Notes: a model not told the origin generated them from the letters alone. A stretch of DNA of 64,000 nt from Ascarosepion bandense (GCA_037127315.1 JBBBDQ010001275.1:471501-535500), one strand, 5' to 3'; counted from the stretch's first letter, positions 44,121 through 56,574 are shown. Made by a program: numbers and translations.

Positions 44121-44185
<65 letters not shown>
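44121..44185. repeat. (GT)n(TA)n(CA)n microsatellite
   Basis: GT, then TA, then CA: a perfectly self-complementary simple repeat of about 65 bases. Confidence 0.9.
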
Positions 44186-44188
<3 letters not shown>

Positions 44189-44562
44189 GATAAAGATATT
44201 TTAAAAAATATATAGAAAGAGTGTTTAAGATATATATAAGAGAGAGAAATAAAGAGATTTTGAACTATATATATATACATGTGTGAATTTATAAATTTAT
44301 GCATATACTCAAATGTATCCCAGTATACAGAAATACAAATTGTGTGTATGTGTGTGGGAGAGTGATTGTAATCAAAATAAAATCTCCACAGAAATGCCGA
44401 TAGAAAAATTAAATATGTTTGTGTGGATGAAAAGAGAAATAAAAATGTATAGACTACAGGCAAATGAAAAAAAATATATGTATATGCATAAAAATGTAAA
44501 TAAATACATATACATGTATATACAAACATATCTATTATATATGTAAACTAATGAAACACACG

Positions 44563-44566
<4 letters not shown>

Positions 44567-44628
<62 letters not shown>
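44567..44628. repeat. (CA)n(TA)n microsatellite
   Basis: CA passes into TA over about 60 bases. All open frames nearby are translations of it. Confidence 0.9.
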
Positions 44629-44630
<2 letters not shown>

Positions 44631-44639
44631 TGTAAGTAT

Positions 44640-45784
44640 CAACTCACAACTTTTCACAAAAATGCATATAAGACAATAATGTGTGTGTGTGCATGTATGC
44701 ACTTGCGAAAAGACAAAGAGAAGCACACACCCACACATATATGCTCAATATGTATGGAATTATGAATTCAATTTGATTCATATCTTGAAAGCTATTCACC
44801 TCACCATTGTGCAATGGCTAGCAAACTTTTCTTGCTAGATCAATTATGACTAAGTAATGAGTTAGGTCCCCACTGAGTGCTCCATATTTTTGGCCTTTTA
44901 CTACATTTGAATTTACACTTAGTAAATCAAAATCTACAAGAAGCTAATATTTGATTTTTGATAAACACAGCAAAATGTTAGGATGGAATAATGCCCATAT
45001 TCCTGTATTTTTTCAAAATATTTTACTGTCGACTTTATCTCATATCCAAGAATTTAATTTCTTTTCTGATCACTTCCTTTATGATGGTGGGAATTGATGA
45101 CTAAATTTGTCACCAACATGCAGGCCCAGAACTAAGAGCTTCCAGTTTCACCAAAACCTTCTCCCATCATTCATTTTATCTCGCCGTCTAGCTTTGCAAG
45201 AGTTGGTTGGAGATGAAAGACAATTAGAGCAGAAGAAAATGCCAATGATGTGAATTAATTTAAGGTGGACTTCAACTTGTCAGGAAGCAACCTGCAACCT
45301 TGATTTCATGAACTTCTTCTCCAGCACACATGGAATGAGATACGCAGAATTCAGTCATTTAATTGCAATGGAATGTTGCTGACTGTTATAATTTCAAGTA
45401 ACGTCTTCTATAGCATGTCCATCATGCGTAGCCCTGATCTGTTGTAATTATTATATGCTTGTTTCATTGTTGGGATCTTTAGAGTTTGTTCTGCTTAGTC
45501 TGGGTTCATGTCTTTGATATTTGCCCCCAAGAGTGACACTACCAGGAGTTTACAAATCATGATGACATCACTTTCATTGTGCATGAAACTCTGAATTGTG
45601 CTAACAGTGAGGAAAGAAGAAAATAGATTAAAAAAATGATTCCTAATTTGGTGCAACAAAACGAAAATTGTTATATAAAGTAACACAAGTGATATTTGGA
45701 AGATGGCTGCTCTAGAGACAATTTTCAACAGACAATGACGCTGTGTTGCACATAGCTGCTGCATTAAAAATGCCTGTCCTCATG
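44640..45784. other. No gene seen
   Basis: No frame or repeat is supported in this stretch. Confidence 0.45.
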
Positions 45785-46052
45785 TTACAAATGTGATATG
45801 CCAAACAGTTATGTTGCCTCTTTCACACAGAGGCAATGTCACAAGCCTATTACTACGGTCACAAATACCATGGCAAATGTTCTGATGTGTTCCATTCTTT
45901 AATTCCGCGAGTTCAGACATTTCAAATTGGGACATGCCATGTCACTTCCACAAAGTCAAATCATCTTCATACCCTCCATATTCCAAATGCAAGAACAAAG
46001 TTCACAGCTTCCTTCTGTCAAGAACTGCAACTTTGAAGAAGAGACTCCCATA
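45785..46052 (+). pseudogene. CR1/L2-like LINE C-terminal fragment, second family
   Basis: Frames give HGKCSDVFHSLIPRVQTF, then LHTLHIPNARTKFTASF and a shifted RTATLKKRLPYG, matching the HGKCSDEL...RTSRLWNSLP region of this LINE group. The wording differs from the 20 kb family, so it is a related subfamily. A SINE A follows at once. Confidence 0.6.
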
Positions 46053-46057
46053 TGGAT

Positions 46058-46366
46058 CAGTCAGTCAGTTAAGTGTCAAACATGATACATGCTTGGGCAA
46101 TCATGTCTCGAAAGGAACATGGCTGACTGGGCAGAGGATTTTCCCGAAGTAGGTTGCCATTTCTTTCTGCAGTACACTGGTTGCCGACCAAGGCTATAGA
46201 ACCTAATCTGTCATGCTATTTAACTCTTGGTTGGAGGGAGAAGTTCCAGATTAATACCGTTCCTAAGAATATTTGCATGTAAGCGAATGCAATGAATTCA
46301 ACTGGAATTTGAACTCAGCTCTCTGACTTCTCATTCCAATCTGATATACACAGCACCACAACACAT
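46058..46366 (-). repeat. SINE family A, full-length minus copy
   Basis: Runs from cagtcagtcagttaagtg (3' end) through gcagtacactggttgccgac and aactcagctctctgac to cagcaccacaacaca (A-box end). Confidence 0.75.
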
Positions 46367-46384
46367 CTATCTAATCTAATCTAA

Positions 46385-46706
46385 ATCTATCTAAATCTAC
46401 TTATAAATGGAACTTTGTCTCTGTGTGTGTGTGTGTGTCCGTTACCTTTTGACTCTGAAATGGCCGAACCGATTTTCTTGAAAATTTACACAGTTGTACT
46501 ATAAGCATCTGCGAGTGTTCTTAGCTAGGTTTTGTGTCGAGGTACCCCCCGATAAATATCGAAAATCGATAATCGAAAAAAATCGGGTTATAGAAGGAGT
46601 GGTCCAATTTTAATCAAATTTGATACACTTATAGACAAAGTCACAAGAAACAACATTCAGAAGTTTCAAGGTTGCAGTTCTTACAATAGTGCAGAAAATC
46701 GATAAA

Positions 46707-46735
<29 letters not shown>
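46385..46735 (+). repeat. Interspersed repeat with (GT)n, second copy
   Basis: The partner of 3112-3470, with the same order of blocks; it ends in (TA)n at 46709-46732 and ataaaag. Confidence 0.65.
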
Positions 46736-46737
<2 letters not shown>

Positions 46738-47089
46738 GCGAGATGTTTGTGTGTGTGCCTGTTTATCTGCCTGTATGTCTGTATTTTTTTCAGCCCTTTT
46801 ATTTTAGATTTTGCTTTGCGTTTGGCTCTAAGTAGGTATAATTGTAGTTCTTAGTCTCAGCCATGATACCATTTACTCAGAGGACATATTTAGCCTTCAA
46901 AATTCAGTTTACGACAAAAAAAAAACTTCTTTGATATTGATACCAGGAAATCAAAATTTGACTTCCATCCATTCATTTTTCTTTCAGTCTACGGTTTCGC
47001 TTCAACTAGAAATAACTATTGCTTTTTAGTCTTTCATGCCAACGTCCAAAGAGTCTGAGCTCCAGGACCATGGATTTTAATCTTTAACA
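46736..47089. other. Unassigned repeat-like start
   Basis: Starts ataaaaggcgagatgtttgt followed by a TG/CTG-rich stretch, a beginning typical of non-autonomous elements. No coding. Confidence 0.35.
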
Positions 47090-47650
47090 GTTCAAACTCA
47101 GCTTTCTGAATGCGTCATTTGTCATTGCGACATGTTTTTGGATCTCAGTGTCATACTTTCCATCCTCTGTGAGATCTGAAAAAGGCTGAGGATGCCATGA
47201 ACCGAATATGTGAGCAAAGATGACATGTTGCAAAGAATGTAAACAAAAAGGAAACCGATACTTAACATCAGAAAGAGACAGTTTCTGTGACATGTAATGA
47301 ACAAGGAGGGCTTGGGGAATATGATACTCAAGGGCAGATAAAGGGGAAGAGGGAGGGAAGATGTACTTGAGCAGATGGATGTCATTGCTCACATATTCAG
47401 TTCATGGTTACTCTCAACATCCTTCTGTAGAACCACTGTAGCTGCTTCAAGTCTCTTCTTCATCTTTGATGAGACTGTTCAGCATTTACTGCAAAATTGA
47501 AAGACAGACATCATATAACAGTTCAGTAGTCTTTTCTTTATTTCCAATGAAATTTTCCTGTCTTTCAACACTCTAATCAGCTTTTGGAACGTGTCCTTGA
47601 CCATGACAATACGCCTTTGATTTCAGTGTCGCACTTTCCTTCTTCTATAC
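47090..47650. pseudogene. RTE-like LINE, three rearranged pieces
   Basis: About 47095-47170 is minus (LT-EDGKYDTEIQ), 47190-47385 is plus (catgtaatgaacaaggaggg, the GHVM-KEGL segment), and 47400-47640 is minus (gtagaaccactgtagctgct and onward). The alternating orientation shows inversion or nested insertion of one family. Confidence 0.6.
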
Positions 47651-47656
47651 AAGCAA

Positions 47657-47942
47657 TGTGTGTGGGTGGTATAGTGGATATCAGCTCAGAACAAGAAATC
47701 AAGTTCAAATTCAAGTCAAATTTGGTGCATTCACTTAGATGAAAATAATCTTGGGAAAGGTATTAATCTGTCTCTTCTTCCTCCAGCTATGGGTCAAATA
47801 GCAATACAGATTCAGTTCTATAACCTTGGTTAAGCAATCAATCTACTGCAGAAAGTAATGGCAACCTATTGTGGGAAAAGCTTCTGCTCTTTTGAGACAT
47901 GATCACACAAGCGTGTATCACCTATGGCACTTGATTGACTGA
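47657..47942 (+). repeat. SINE family A, full-length copy
   Basis: From gtgggtggtatagtggatat (A box) through caagttcaaattcaagtc (weak B box), ataaccttggttaagcaatc, to cttgattgactgaac. Confidence 0.7.
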
Positions 47943-49359
47943 ACGGGCTGATCAGAATGAAAATGATTAATGCAAAATTCTAGTTTTTATACTGATTTTC
48001 TCATCAGTTTTATTTGTCCTTCATTACTGCCTTCGTGTTTATCTAAGTAAGACGTGCGACAAACAAAATGAAAATATGTATTTGTTTTATTAAAACTTTA
48101 CTGACTAGCATTTGATGAGAATAAGCTGGAAATTAGTAAAAGTGGGAGAACAAATATGTTGATTTAAAAAGCCAGTTAATAAAATTTGAGGGATGAAAAA
48201 CAAGAAAATGATTGGAAATAAGATGGAGGATTTTTATTATATTTAACTAAATTGAATCAGAATGAGAAAGTCAAAATTTTCAGGTATGCATGTGTTCTTT
48301 TTAATGAGATGAAGAATAAACAAAGACATGGGACTCACTCTTTTGGGGGATGCTGCTGGCTAGAGGTTCCTGTGTAAATTTCTAACAACAAAATTTTTCA
48401 GGAAAGCTAGTTCCACCTCTTTCTTTATTCCTTGACTTCTTAAAAAAAAAAGACACAGTTGAAAATTGCCACTTTAAAATCTTTCTCTTTGTGTTTCAAT
48501 TTAGTCAAAAGACTAATAAATAATAAATATTTTCAATCTTATTGTTAATATTATTATCATTATGTTGTCTTTATTCCTCAAATTTTATTAACAGGTTTAT
48601 TAAATCTACATATAAGAAGCATACGTGAGCCCTCCTTCATTATATATAGTTTGTAGAGCCTACGTTTTCTTTATTTTCTTTGGCAAGCTTCGAACAAGTA
48701 GGTCAGTTGGAAGGCCACTCTCGCATTACAAAGACACCCTGAAACAATGCAGCACCACCTTTTCTTCCTAGTAAACAAAAGCCTTAGGGCAAAGAAGCTG
48801 GTGCCCATCCTGCTTCTAATCTGCATGCCAATATTCAAGAAGGTTGGCAGCATGCAGCTCCGCTCCATAATAGTCTTTCACCTGCCATTGTGGCTTTGTC
48901 GCATTCAGTACAGTAGAATTTGCTGTACATCCATGGAAACTGATCTTGAACCACTCAATCAAAATAGCTCAACATGTTCCATTTGAGAAAAAGTTCGCAA
49001 AAAATATCTGTAGGCCTTGTGGGGACACATGTATATCCATAAAGGTTGTGCACCGCCTAATTTTACTGAGCTCTCATTTGTTGTCTATGACAGGAGAGTC
49101 CATTGCATATAGTTTGTGGAGCTGGAGTTTTCTTCATTTTTCTTAAGTTGGGAAATATATTGGGTATAGTTACTCTGAAAGTGAATAGCATCAAAGCACG
49201 GTGCCAAAAACACAACTGACATCCTTTAAAATGTGAATATCTGAGTTACTATGTCTCCCAGGCAAACAAACTTAGACTTCATGTTGACCAAAAAAAAGTT
49301 ATTTTTCAGAATTCAAACAAGATATTTCAAGAAATGTAGATTTGATAACCAATTTCACA
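47943..49359. other. No gene recognised
   Basis: Two direct copies of tatatagtttgtagagcc-type text lie near 48640 and 49100, about 465 bp apart. They enclose a moderately GC-rich stretch (48690-49080) with short frames I cannot place. Confidence 0.4.
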
Positions 49360-49700
49360 AAACTTCATAAATGTTCAATATGAGCACCACCTGTAACAAA
49401 ACTCGTGTCAAGTCGGTAGTCTTGCTCCTGCTAAACAAGCTGTGGCATGTCGTGATTAACCTTAGCCAAATGTTCTTGAGCACCTTAGTAATTCTCTGCT
49501 TAAGTTCCTTTAGATTTCTAAAAAGAGTTGGGGACTTGTACTTGTCCTTTCATGTAGCTTCATAGAAAAAAAAATCACAAAGTGTCAAGTCAAATGAACA
49601 TGGTGGTCTTCCCAATATCAATGGCACATCGTCTTTATCAGTGGCCCACCCAATTTGTCTTTCTGGTAGATTCTCATTGAGTTAAGTCCAAACAGTCAAC
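49360..49700 (-). pseudogene. Mariner-superfamily transposase C-terminus
   Basis: The minus strand reads NLPERQIGW, then PCSFDLTLCDFFFYE, then WKDKYKSPTLFRNLKELKQR and a tail VLLQVVLILNIYEVL. It corresponds to the catalytic C-terminus of a mariner-like transposase (R-S-P-D-L-T-P-C-D-F-F-L-W-G, then KDKVY). The catalytic D is kept. The N-terminal half is missing. Confidence 0.6.
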
Positions 49701-49889
49701 TTAGTTTTTACACATTTGTTAAAATTTGAGATCACTTTGAATGAGAATTGGCTATGTTATTAGACTACAAAACCTGCATTTAAATGGGTAACTGAATGAC
49801 AAAATGTGATGGGTTTCATTTTTTGAAAGGTCCTCAAACCAATAATGTTTTCATCAATTAAATCTTAAATATGTAAGCAAATTCTTCCT

Positions 49890-50940
49890 ATTCTATGTAC
49901 CATATCTCTTCAGCAAATAGGTGATCATGGCCCTCCACATTTCCCTATCCCTTGTAGCTCTTAAAAGCCCTTTTTCTGTTATCCTGCTGAAACCTCTCTC
50001 TGCCATCCATCTACTCAAGTCCCACAAGTATGTTCGGCATTGTTTTCCCTTGTCTCTCCTTCCTTCAATCCGCCCTATGAGTATCAGGTTTCTTAAACCC
50101 TCTTTCCTTACTATATATCCCAGAAACTTCAGCTGGTTTTTCCTGATATTAAGTCTAAGTTTTGTTTTTGTGTCCATCCTCACCAAAACTTTGTTTTTGC
50201 TTACATGTTCTATCCATGATATCCTCAGCAACCTTCTGTAGAACCAGATTTCAGTGATTTAAATCTTTTCTTCATCATTGATGAGATTGTCCAATATTCG
50301 CTGCCATATTGAAGGACAGACATCACATAAACGTCCAGTTCTCTCTTTTCCTGTCTCAATACTCTACTCAGCTTCTGGAATGCATCCTTGGCCATACAAA
50401 TACGCCTTTGGATCTCAGTGTTACACTTTCCATTCTTTGTTAAGACATTTTCTAGGTATTTAAATTTCTGCACGTGCTTGATTTTAGTCTATTCTACTTA
50501 AATTTAGCATTTTGGGCGACTCTTTTTATTGATTACAATGCATTCAGTTTTCTTGTAGTTTATAAGTAGCCCTTTCTTTTCACTTACTTTAAATTCTTCC
50601 TGTGGGAGGTCTTGTAGTTTACTTTCTGTGTCTGCTATCAGCACTGTATCATCTGCTTATCTTATACTGTTCAGATTGCGACCGCCAATGACAAATCCTG
50701 GCAGGATTTCTAGCACTCTCAGAATTGTCTCACTGTATTGGGTGAAAAGATCTGGTGAGAAGACACACCCTTGTCTTACATCCTTTTCTATCTTTGTATA
50801 TCTGCTGAACTCATTTCCTGTCCGTATGCAGGCAGTTTTCTGCCAGTAAAGATTCTTGATTACTCTGATGTCTTTCCCAAAATTGTCAAGGCTGCTGAGC
50901 ATCTTCATCAATTGTGTCGTATTTTGTCAAATCTCTTTCC
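49890..50940 (-). pseudogene. RTE-like LINE, longest minus copy
   Basis: From right to left: VIKNLYWQKTACIRTGNE, VRQGCVFSPDLFTQYSETIL (RT motif region, about 50740-50800), GFVIGGRNLNS, a damaged YTDD region, FKYLENVLTKNGKCNTEIQ, a KRELDVYVMSVLQYGSEYWT frame, and LRISWIEHVSKNKVLVRM to the C-terminal WRAMITYLLKRYGT near 49893. The last 112 residues are one open frame. Stops elsewhere make it a pseudogene. The endonuclease domain is absent. Confidence 0.75.
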
Positions 50941-51289
50941 TGAATATATCATATTTGCCAAACATCTTCATCAAAATTCTGGTTCCAAATTCTATAGCAA
51001 GAAAAGTTTTGAAATTTTGTCTCATCCTTATTCTAAATACAAGTATGTACGGAAAATTACTAATTTCTTACAAAGATAAATGAATCATATGAATGTTGTC
51101 CTAAGGAATTGCAATTTGCAAATGAAAAAGAAAATGGAAGCTATAAGCCTATTTTCCCTTTGATAGGCAACGAAAAAATGGCAAAGATTTATGGGGTAGA
51201 GAATGTCTAAGTTGTCAAAAGTCACCATAATATCAGTATATCGACTTTTTTAATCATTTTACTTCAAGCAAGGCACTAAGATAAAAGAG
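50941..51289. other. No gene; two overlapping chance frames
   Basis: Repeated catcttcatcaa phrases near 50900 and 50960. No family recognised. Confidence 0.4.
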
Positions 51290-51700
51290 GTTACTGATTG
51301 TTAGAGATTATGAGAAAAAACAACACTATTAAGGAGAAAGAACAAGAAAAAAACAGAAATTAAAAAGAAATAAGTTAAAGATTGACATTGCATTTAAACT
51401 TTTGAAAATCAAAGTTGATTGGGGTGTAAGAAGCCAGAAGAGAGTCCCACAAGCGAAAAGTGCTACAGAAAAAAGTGTTAGCACAGAACTCAGGCTTAAT
51501 TCTCGCCATTTCAACAGTAAAATGATGAAACCTTGTTGCTAATCTAGTACTGTGCTTATATTCATGAAATCTGCATACCATAAAGGAATGTTCATCACGA
51601 AAGTATTTATAGAAAAGGCGCAGGGAAGCTAAATTATAGTGGTAGGAAAGACTGTAGCTGAGATGCCAGGTCAGGACTATAACACTGCAAATTCTTTACA
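51290..51700 (-). pseudogene. CR1/L2-like LINE C-terminal fragment
   Basis: The minus strand reads HSTRLATRFHHFTVE, FCSTFRLWDSLLASY and FDFQKFKCNVNL, aligning with the family end LATGSHPFTV...RLWNSLP...LQKFKCKVNTHL. Frameshifts occur upstream. Confidence 0.65.
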
Positions 51701-52004
51701 GCATTTTATCAAGTATCTAAATATATATCAGGAGTACCAAACCAGATATGACAATAATATTAAAACAAGGATGAATGGTAGTAAGATTATAAATATTTAA
51801 GATAGATTCTGGCAAGAAAAATTTTCTAGCATTACACAGTGAACCAACTTTTCTGACCAAGCAATCGATTCAATATAATCTTTCCAATTCATGAGCAAAA
51901 GAAATGTTAGTCGGAAATGTCTCAATACAACACTCCCTTGAAGGTTAGCATCAGCCATGCTGACAGAAGAATAAAAAGGTTTTCTTAGATATTTATGCGC
52001 TTTT

Positions 52005-52575
52005 TTCCTTCATCCCATTGCTGAACATGGCTCTCTACAAATTCCTCTCCTTTGTAGCTAAGAAATATTTGTCCCTTTACTATCCCTCCTTGTTGAGCTA
52101 TCTATTTATGCAAGCTTGTGAGTGTTGATCTTCTCAGACTTCTTTTCTCATAAGTTCCAGAAGTTTAAATTGTCACTTTCTGATCCTAAGCAGAAGTCTA
52201 CTTTATGATTCCATTTTCCTTCAAAACTTCCTTGTTGATTGTACACTCTGTGTAATTCTCAGTATCCTTCTGCAGAGTGTAATCTCTGTTGACTTGTCCA
52301 GCATTTATTGCCATATAGGAGGCTTGACGTTACCTATATGCTGAGCACTTTCCCATTTGTTTCTTAATAATTTGTTTATTTTCTGGAAGGCAACTTTTTT
52401 TCTTGTAATGTACAAAATTAGGTATTATGCAACAGCTCAATACTCTTTTTTTTGTTTCTAATAAAATTTTCCTGGTTCTTAATATTTTGCTTGGTTCCTG
52501 GGAAGCATCTTTCACCACTCAAATATATTTTTGGATTTCTATGTTACATTTTTCATTGTCTGTTAGAAAGTTTAC
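52005..52575 (-). pseudogene. RTE-like LINE fragment
   Basis: Degraded minus frames include MVKDASQEPSKILRTRKILL followed by ETKKRVLSC, the block before KRVLDCYVLSVLQ in better copies. The plus text cttctgcagagtgtaatctc is the WFYR-region complement. Confidence 0.55.
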
Positions 52576-52785
52576 CAAATAGTATAAATTCTTGTCCATA
52601 TTTAAAAACTTAAAAATCAATATGATTTTGTTTTTCATCTTTTATATTCTATTATTTAACTGTAATACATGAATAAAGTGTCACTGCCAATATTTGAGTT
52701 GGAACACGGATCACCAGAGAACATAGTCAACCTTGTTTTGATGTAATTAGAAAAATCCAGTTGCTGGGATCACATGATGTAAAAA

Positions 52786-52815
<30 letters not shown>

Positions 52816-52819
<4 letters not shown>

Positions 52820-52969
52820 TATTGAGGCAGCAGATCATTTTCTAAACATATACTGTTAAATATAAGAGACAATGAATATCTATTATGTTTAATCATGAGC
52901 CTTTCTAAACATCGTATTTTGGCTTTAATTTCAGAAAATGTTTAGAAAATTATCTGCTGCCTTGATACA

Positions 52970-52972
<3 letters not shown>
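52816..52972. repeat. (TA)n-flanked Penelope-type foldback
   Basis: The end gtgtattgaggcagcagatc, then attttctaaacat is repeated inverted at the right end (atgtttagaaaattatctgc, then tgccttgatacag), giving arms of 33 bp. The interior carries the same tail as 14500-14712 (tctattatgtttaatcatga). Long (TA)n tracts lie on both sides (52792-52816, 52973-53011). Confidence 0.7.
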
Positions 52973-53015
<43 letters not shown>

Positions 53016-53054
53016 CCAGGTGAATAGGACTCATCATCTGCACAACCAACAGCA

Positions 53055-53111
53055 ACATTGCCTGATGATGAGAGTCTATCTCAAAACATAGAAATTTACA
53101 TGTCGCAATGT
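53055..53111 (+). ncRNA. Hammerhead-ribozyme-like motif
   Basis: Stem I acattgc (53055-53061) pairs perfectly with gcaatgt (53105-53111). The core CTGATGA is intact at 53062-53068. Stem II is gaga...tctc and stem III acat...atgt, followed by a GTC cleavage triplet at 53102-53104. The order is exactly that of a type I hammerhead. Deviations are A instead of the catalytic G12 (AAAA for GAAA) and one extra base before stem II, so this copy may be inactive. It sits in a 125-bp island between two long (TA)n tracts. Confidence 0.55.
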
Positions 53112-53131
53112 ACAATTAATTCATAACTGTA

Positions 53132-53179
<48 letters not shown>

Positions 53180-53180
<1 letters not shown>

Positions 53181-54029
53181 TTATATAATAAGCATGAGGG
53201 GAGAAAGGTCTGACACCATTCTTTGAAGACATTGTTTCTAGTATATGTGACTTCACAAAAATATCAAAAACAAATCAGACTGTAAAATGTTTGACAATTA
53301 TACATGCAAAATTTTCTCAGAAATGACCTGCACTTTCTGACTTGTAAGTGTAAATCATAAGCAGAAAAAAGTCAATTTTATAGATTTGATAAACCTTTTC
53401 TTTTTATTTGGAGTAACTATGAAAATAGAATCACAATTTCACAGCAGCCAATCAAAAAAGAATAATTTTCTTGAATCACAAGTTTAAATTTTTTTACTAA
53501 TGTAAAATTAACGTCTGTTTATTCCACACAGATCATCATTGCAATCTAATCAGAAAGTATCATCCTACACACTCAAATGACGGTGTCTTCTGAAAGCTTT
53601 AGGTCAGAGTGACATAATTTTAAAATGAAAAAAGAAAAAAACCCTCTGATATCTGATTTTCATGCATAATATTGAGGCTTGATGAAGAAATTTCAAACAT
53701 TTACTTCCAATATTGAAAAACTGAAGAAAAAAAACAATTTTAAATATTTAACATGAAAAAAAAAAACACAGAAAAGAAATCTATTCAACGATTAGGAGTT
53801 TGTCCCAAACAAGAGAAAAACCAAACCAAATTTTTAAAAAAGTTTATGAATTTGAAGAATATTAGAGATTTTGTAACCATCAGATGAAAATAATTAGATA
53901 TTTGCCTTAATGATTTTTAGAGAATTATAGGATGTCTTTTGATATTTAATCACATGATTATTCTGGACCAATAGAATGAGAGCAATTATGTCATAACATT
54001 TGTGAAGATATTTTGCTGACAATTTCAAG
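53180..54029. other. No gene seen
   Basis: AT-rich sequence with A runs; nothing supported. Confidence 0.5.
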
Positions 54030-54368
54030 TTTCAAGACAGAAAATTACAGCCATAATGGAATTTAAAGTTTTGAAGATTATAGCTAACAGGAAAGCAAGT
54101 AGATGAAAGAGGATTCCAGAGGCAAACAGTGGCAGTGAAGAAACTATTAGAAGAAAACTTACAGTTACAACTAGCGATTTCAACAGTGAAATGAGACCTA
54201 ACTGCTACTCTAGTAATGTGCTTAAATTTGTGAAGTTGAGGTACCAATGAGCAAAGTTCATCAGAACAATAACTATGAAAATATCCATAAGAAAGGCACA
54301 ATGGGAGCATTTTAAAGTAGTGAGCAAGTGACCAAACCCATGGTGCCATGACAAACTCAATATTTCTC
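54030..54368 (-). pseudogene. CR1/L2-like LINE C-terminal fragment
   Basis: One minus frame of 112 residues reads KMLPLCLSYGYFHSYCSDEL, then HKFKHITRVAVRSHFTVE, then VCLWNPLSSTCFPVSYNLQ. This is a full-length decayed match to the family's C-terminus without internal stops. Confidence 0.7.
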
Positions 54369-54371
54369 ACT

Positions 54372-55010
54372 TGCCTTCAATATATCCTGACAGTGTCCAA
54401 TTCTCTAAGACCTCTTTCCTTCTTATATGACACAAATTTCAGCTGTCTCTTTCAGATAGTATTTTTGTTTCTAATTTCCATAAAACTTCCTTATTACTCA
54501 CATACTCCAGCCATGGTATTCTCAGCATATTTCTGTAGAATCACATCTTTATTACATCAAGTCTCATTTTCATATGTGAGGAAATTGTCCAGCATTCTCT
54601 GCCATATAGAAGGATTAATATTACACAGCAGTTCAGCCCTCTTTTCTTTGTATTCTCAACATCCTTTCATAGAACCACGAGTCAGTTTCCTCAAGTCTCC
54701 TCTTCATCTGTGAGGAAATTGCCTAGCATTCATTGCCATATAGAAAAACTGATATTATATAGCAGTGCAGGACACTTTCCTTTGTTTCAAACAAAACTTT
54801 CTTTTGCTTAGCTTTTGTAAGGCATCTTTTGCTCTTCCAATGTGTATTCAAATTTCTGTGTCATTTTCTCTAATTATCTGCGAAAACACTTCCCATGTAG
54901 TTACATTTCTCTACTTGCTTGATTTTAATCTCTTCGATTTGTTGTTTCTATCAAGGCTTGATTCTCTTGCTGACAACCATACAGCCTGTATTTTTTATAT
55001 CAATAATAAT
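54372..55010 (-). pseudogene. RTE-like LINE fragment with internal duplication
   Basis: The complement text cctctttccttcttatatga, the gtagaatcacatctttatta region and attgtccagcattctctgcc match the LINE C-terminal half. The WFYR-to-YGSECW segment appears twice (54530-54625 and 54665-54760), so part was duplicated or two insertions abut. Confidence 0.6.
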
Positions 55011-55221
55011 TAGTTTTTTCTTCTTGCTTTCCTTGACTACTGTCAAGGAGTTTCTTTGTTTAAATAACCTTAATAAATTTATTCCTGATATATAAATAAG
55101 ATTAGATGACTAAAAAAACCTATGTATATCAACTGATGTACCAATAGTCAAGGATTAGCAGTATGTACGTAGCATCATAATATGTCATCATGAAAATACC
55201 TAGATCTATATCAGTTTTACT

Positions 55222-55690
55222 TTGATTCATTGCTTCTGCTCGGATGAGTTTAAGTCACTGATGCCTCCTCAACAGGTGTTTACTCGTGCAACCAGACTGG
55301 CAACTGGGTCCCACCCATTCACAGTCAGGTTAGCCAAATGCAGACGACAATTCTACCCCTGCAGCTTCCTCTCTCGCACTTCCCGCCTGTGGAACTTACT
55401 CCCGTATTCTTGCTTTCCTGATGGCTACAACCTCCAGAAATTTAAATGCAAAGTTAATACTCATCTACTAACCACTGGCCTCTAGCTCTCTCCCCTCCCC
55501 TGTACAACTTTCCCTTTCTCTCCACCTATGTGTCTGTCATCGCACCTGCTTTCTCAGCTTTCTATTGTTCCTTTCTAACTAGTTTGTACTCCTCACTCTT
55601 TTCTAGTTAATCTTTTTACATTTATGTAACCCCCTGCACATCAGTGGTGTTCCCGCCTTGCTCGGGGTGAAATGATTATAAAAAAAAAAA
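55222..55690 (+). pseudogene. CR1/L2-like LINE 3' end with poly-A
   Basis: The C-terminal frame (FCSDEFKSLMPPQQVFTRAT ... RTSRLWNLLPYSCFPDGYNL ... VNTHLLTTGL) and 3' UTR are almost identical to 20045-20586. It ends ttgctcggggtgaaatgatt plus an A run. 5'-truncated. Confidence 0.8.
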
Positions 55691-55804
55691 GTTAGTGAAC
55701 ACAAAAGTCCGAATATAATAGCATCTTCCAGAGGGATGGGACGTACCTTTGCTGAATTGTCATGACCAGAAGTGACTACTGTTATCAAAAGAGGAACTGC
55801 AATG

Positions 55805-56572
55805 TAATCAAGCCAGACTTAGCAGACCACCTTCAGTCACTTCCTCGCCAACATGATGTGGCTTCCCTCTGTCTTTTCTACAAGTATTTTCATGGAAACT
55901 GCTCTGACAAGCTTCTTTCCTGCACATATATAAATCTACCATCCTCCCGTGCATTGAATACTGCTGCCATATCTGGTCGGGTGCCCCTGCTATTCTCCTC
56001 GGGCTTCTTGATAAGGTTCAGAGGAGGGTCTGTGATAGATACAGACTTGGCAGACCGCCTGCAGTCTCTCTCCCACCGACATGACATGGCTTCCCTGTGT
56101 CTCTTCTATAAATACTTTCATAGCTTCTGTTCCGATGAACTTAGATCACTGGTGCCCCCTAAATACGAATTTGCACGAGATACTACATTAGCAACTAGAT
56201 CCCACCCTTTTACAGTGAAACCAATAATTTGCAGCCGTAACTTCTACTCCAACAGTTTCTTTCCTCGCACTTCCCGACTGTGGAATTCCCTTCCACACGA
56301 TTGCTTTCCCGACGGCTACAATCTCCAGGAGTTTAAATGTAAGGTCAATACACACCTCCTAACACACTAACCTGCTCCCATTTTATCAAACACTCTTCCC
56401 ATCTGCCCAACCCTCATCCTCGGTATCCTTATTCATCTGTCACCTTCCTCCTGACATTCCCTATAACTAACCACTGCTTCTCTTTACCTTCCCCTATGTA
56501 GCCCCATGCGCAATAATGGCAGTGGAATGCCTTGCTTGGGGTGAGATGATTAAAAAAAAAAAAAAAAAAAAT
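55805..56572 (+). pseudogene. CR1/L2-like LINE 3' end with internal duplication
   Basis: A 202-residue open frame holds two successive copies of the DxASLCLFYKYFHG motif. Between them lies out-of-frame sequence for the preceding TILPCIEYCCHIWSGAPAIL segment. It ends TSRLWNSLPHDCFPDGYNLQ and VNTHLLTH. The 3' UTR and A run end at 56572. This is a different subfamily from the copy immediately upstream. Confidence 0.75.
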
Positions 56573-56574
56573 AC

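Noticed and set aside
48747..49146. Overlapping short ORFs in a moderately GC-rich stretch
   Set aside because: No motif, no splice pattern and stops in all frames; not supported as coding.
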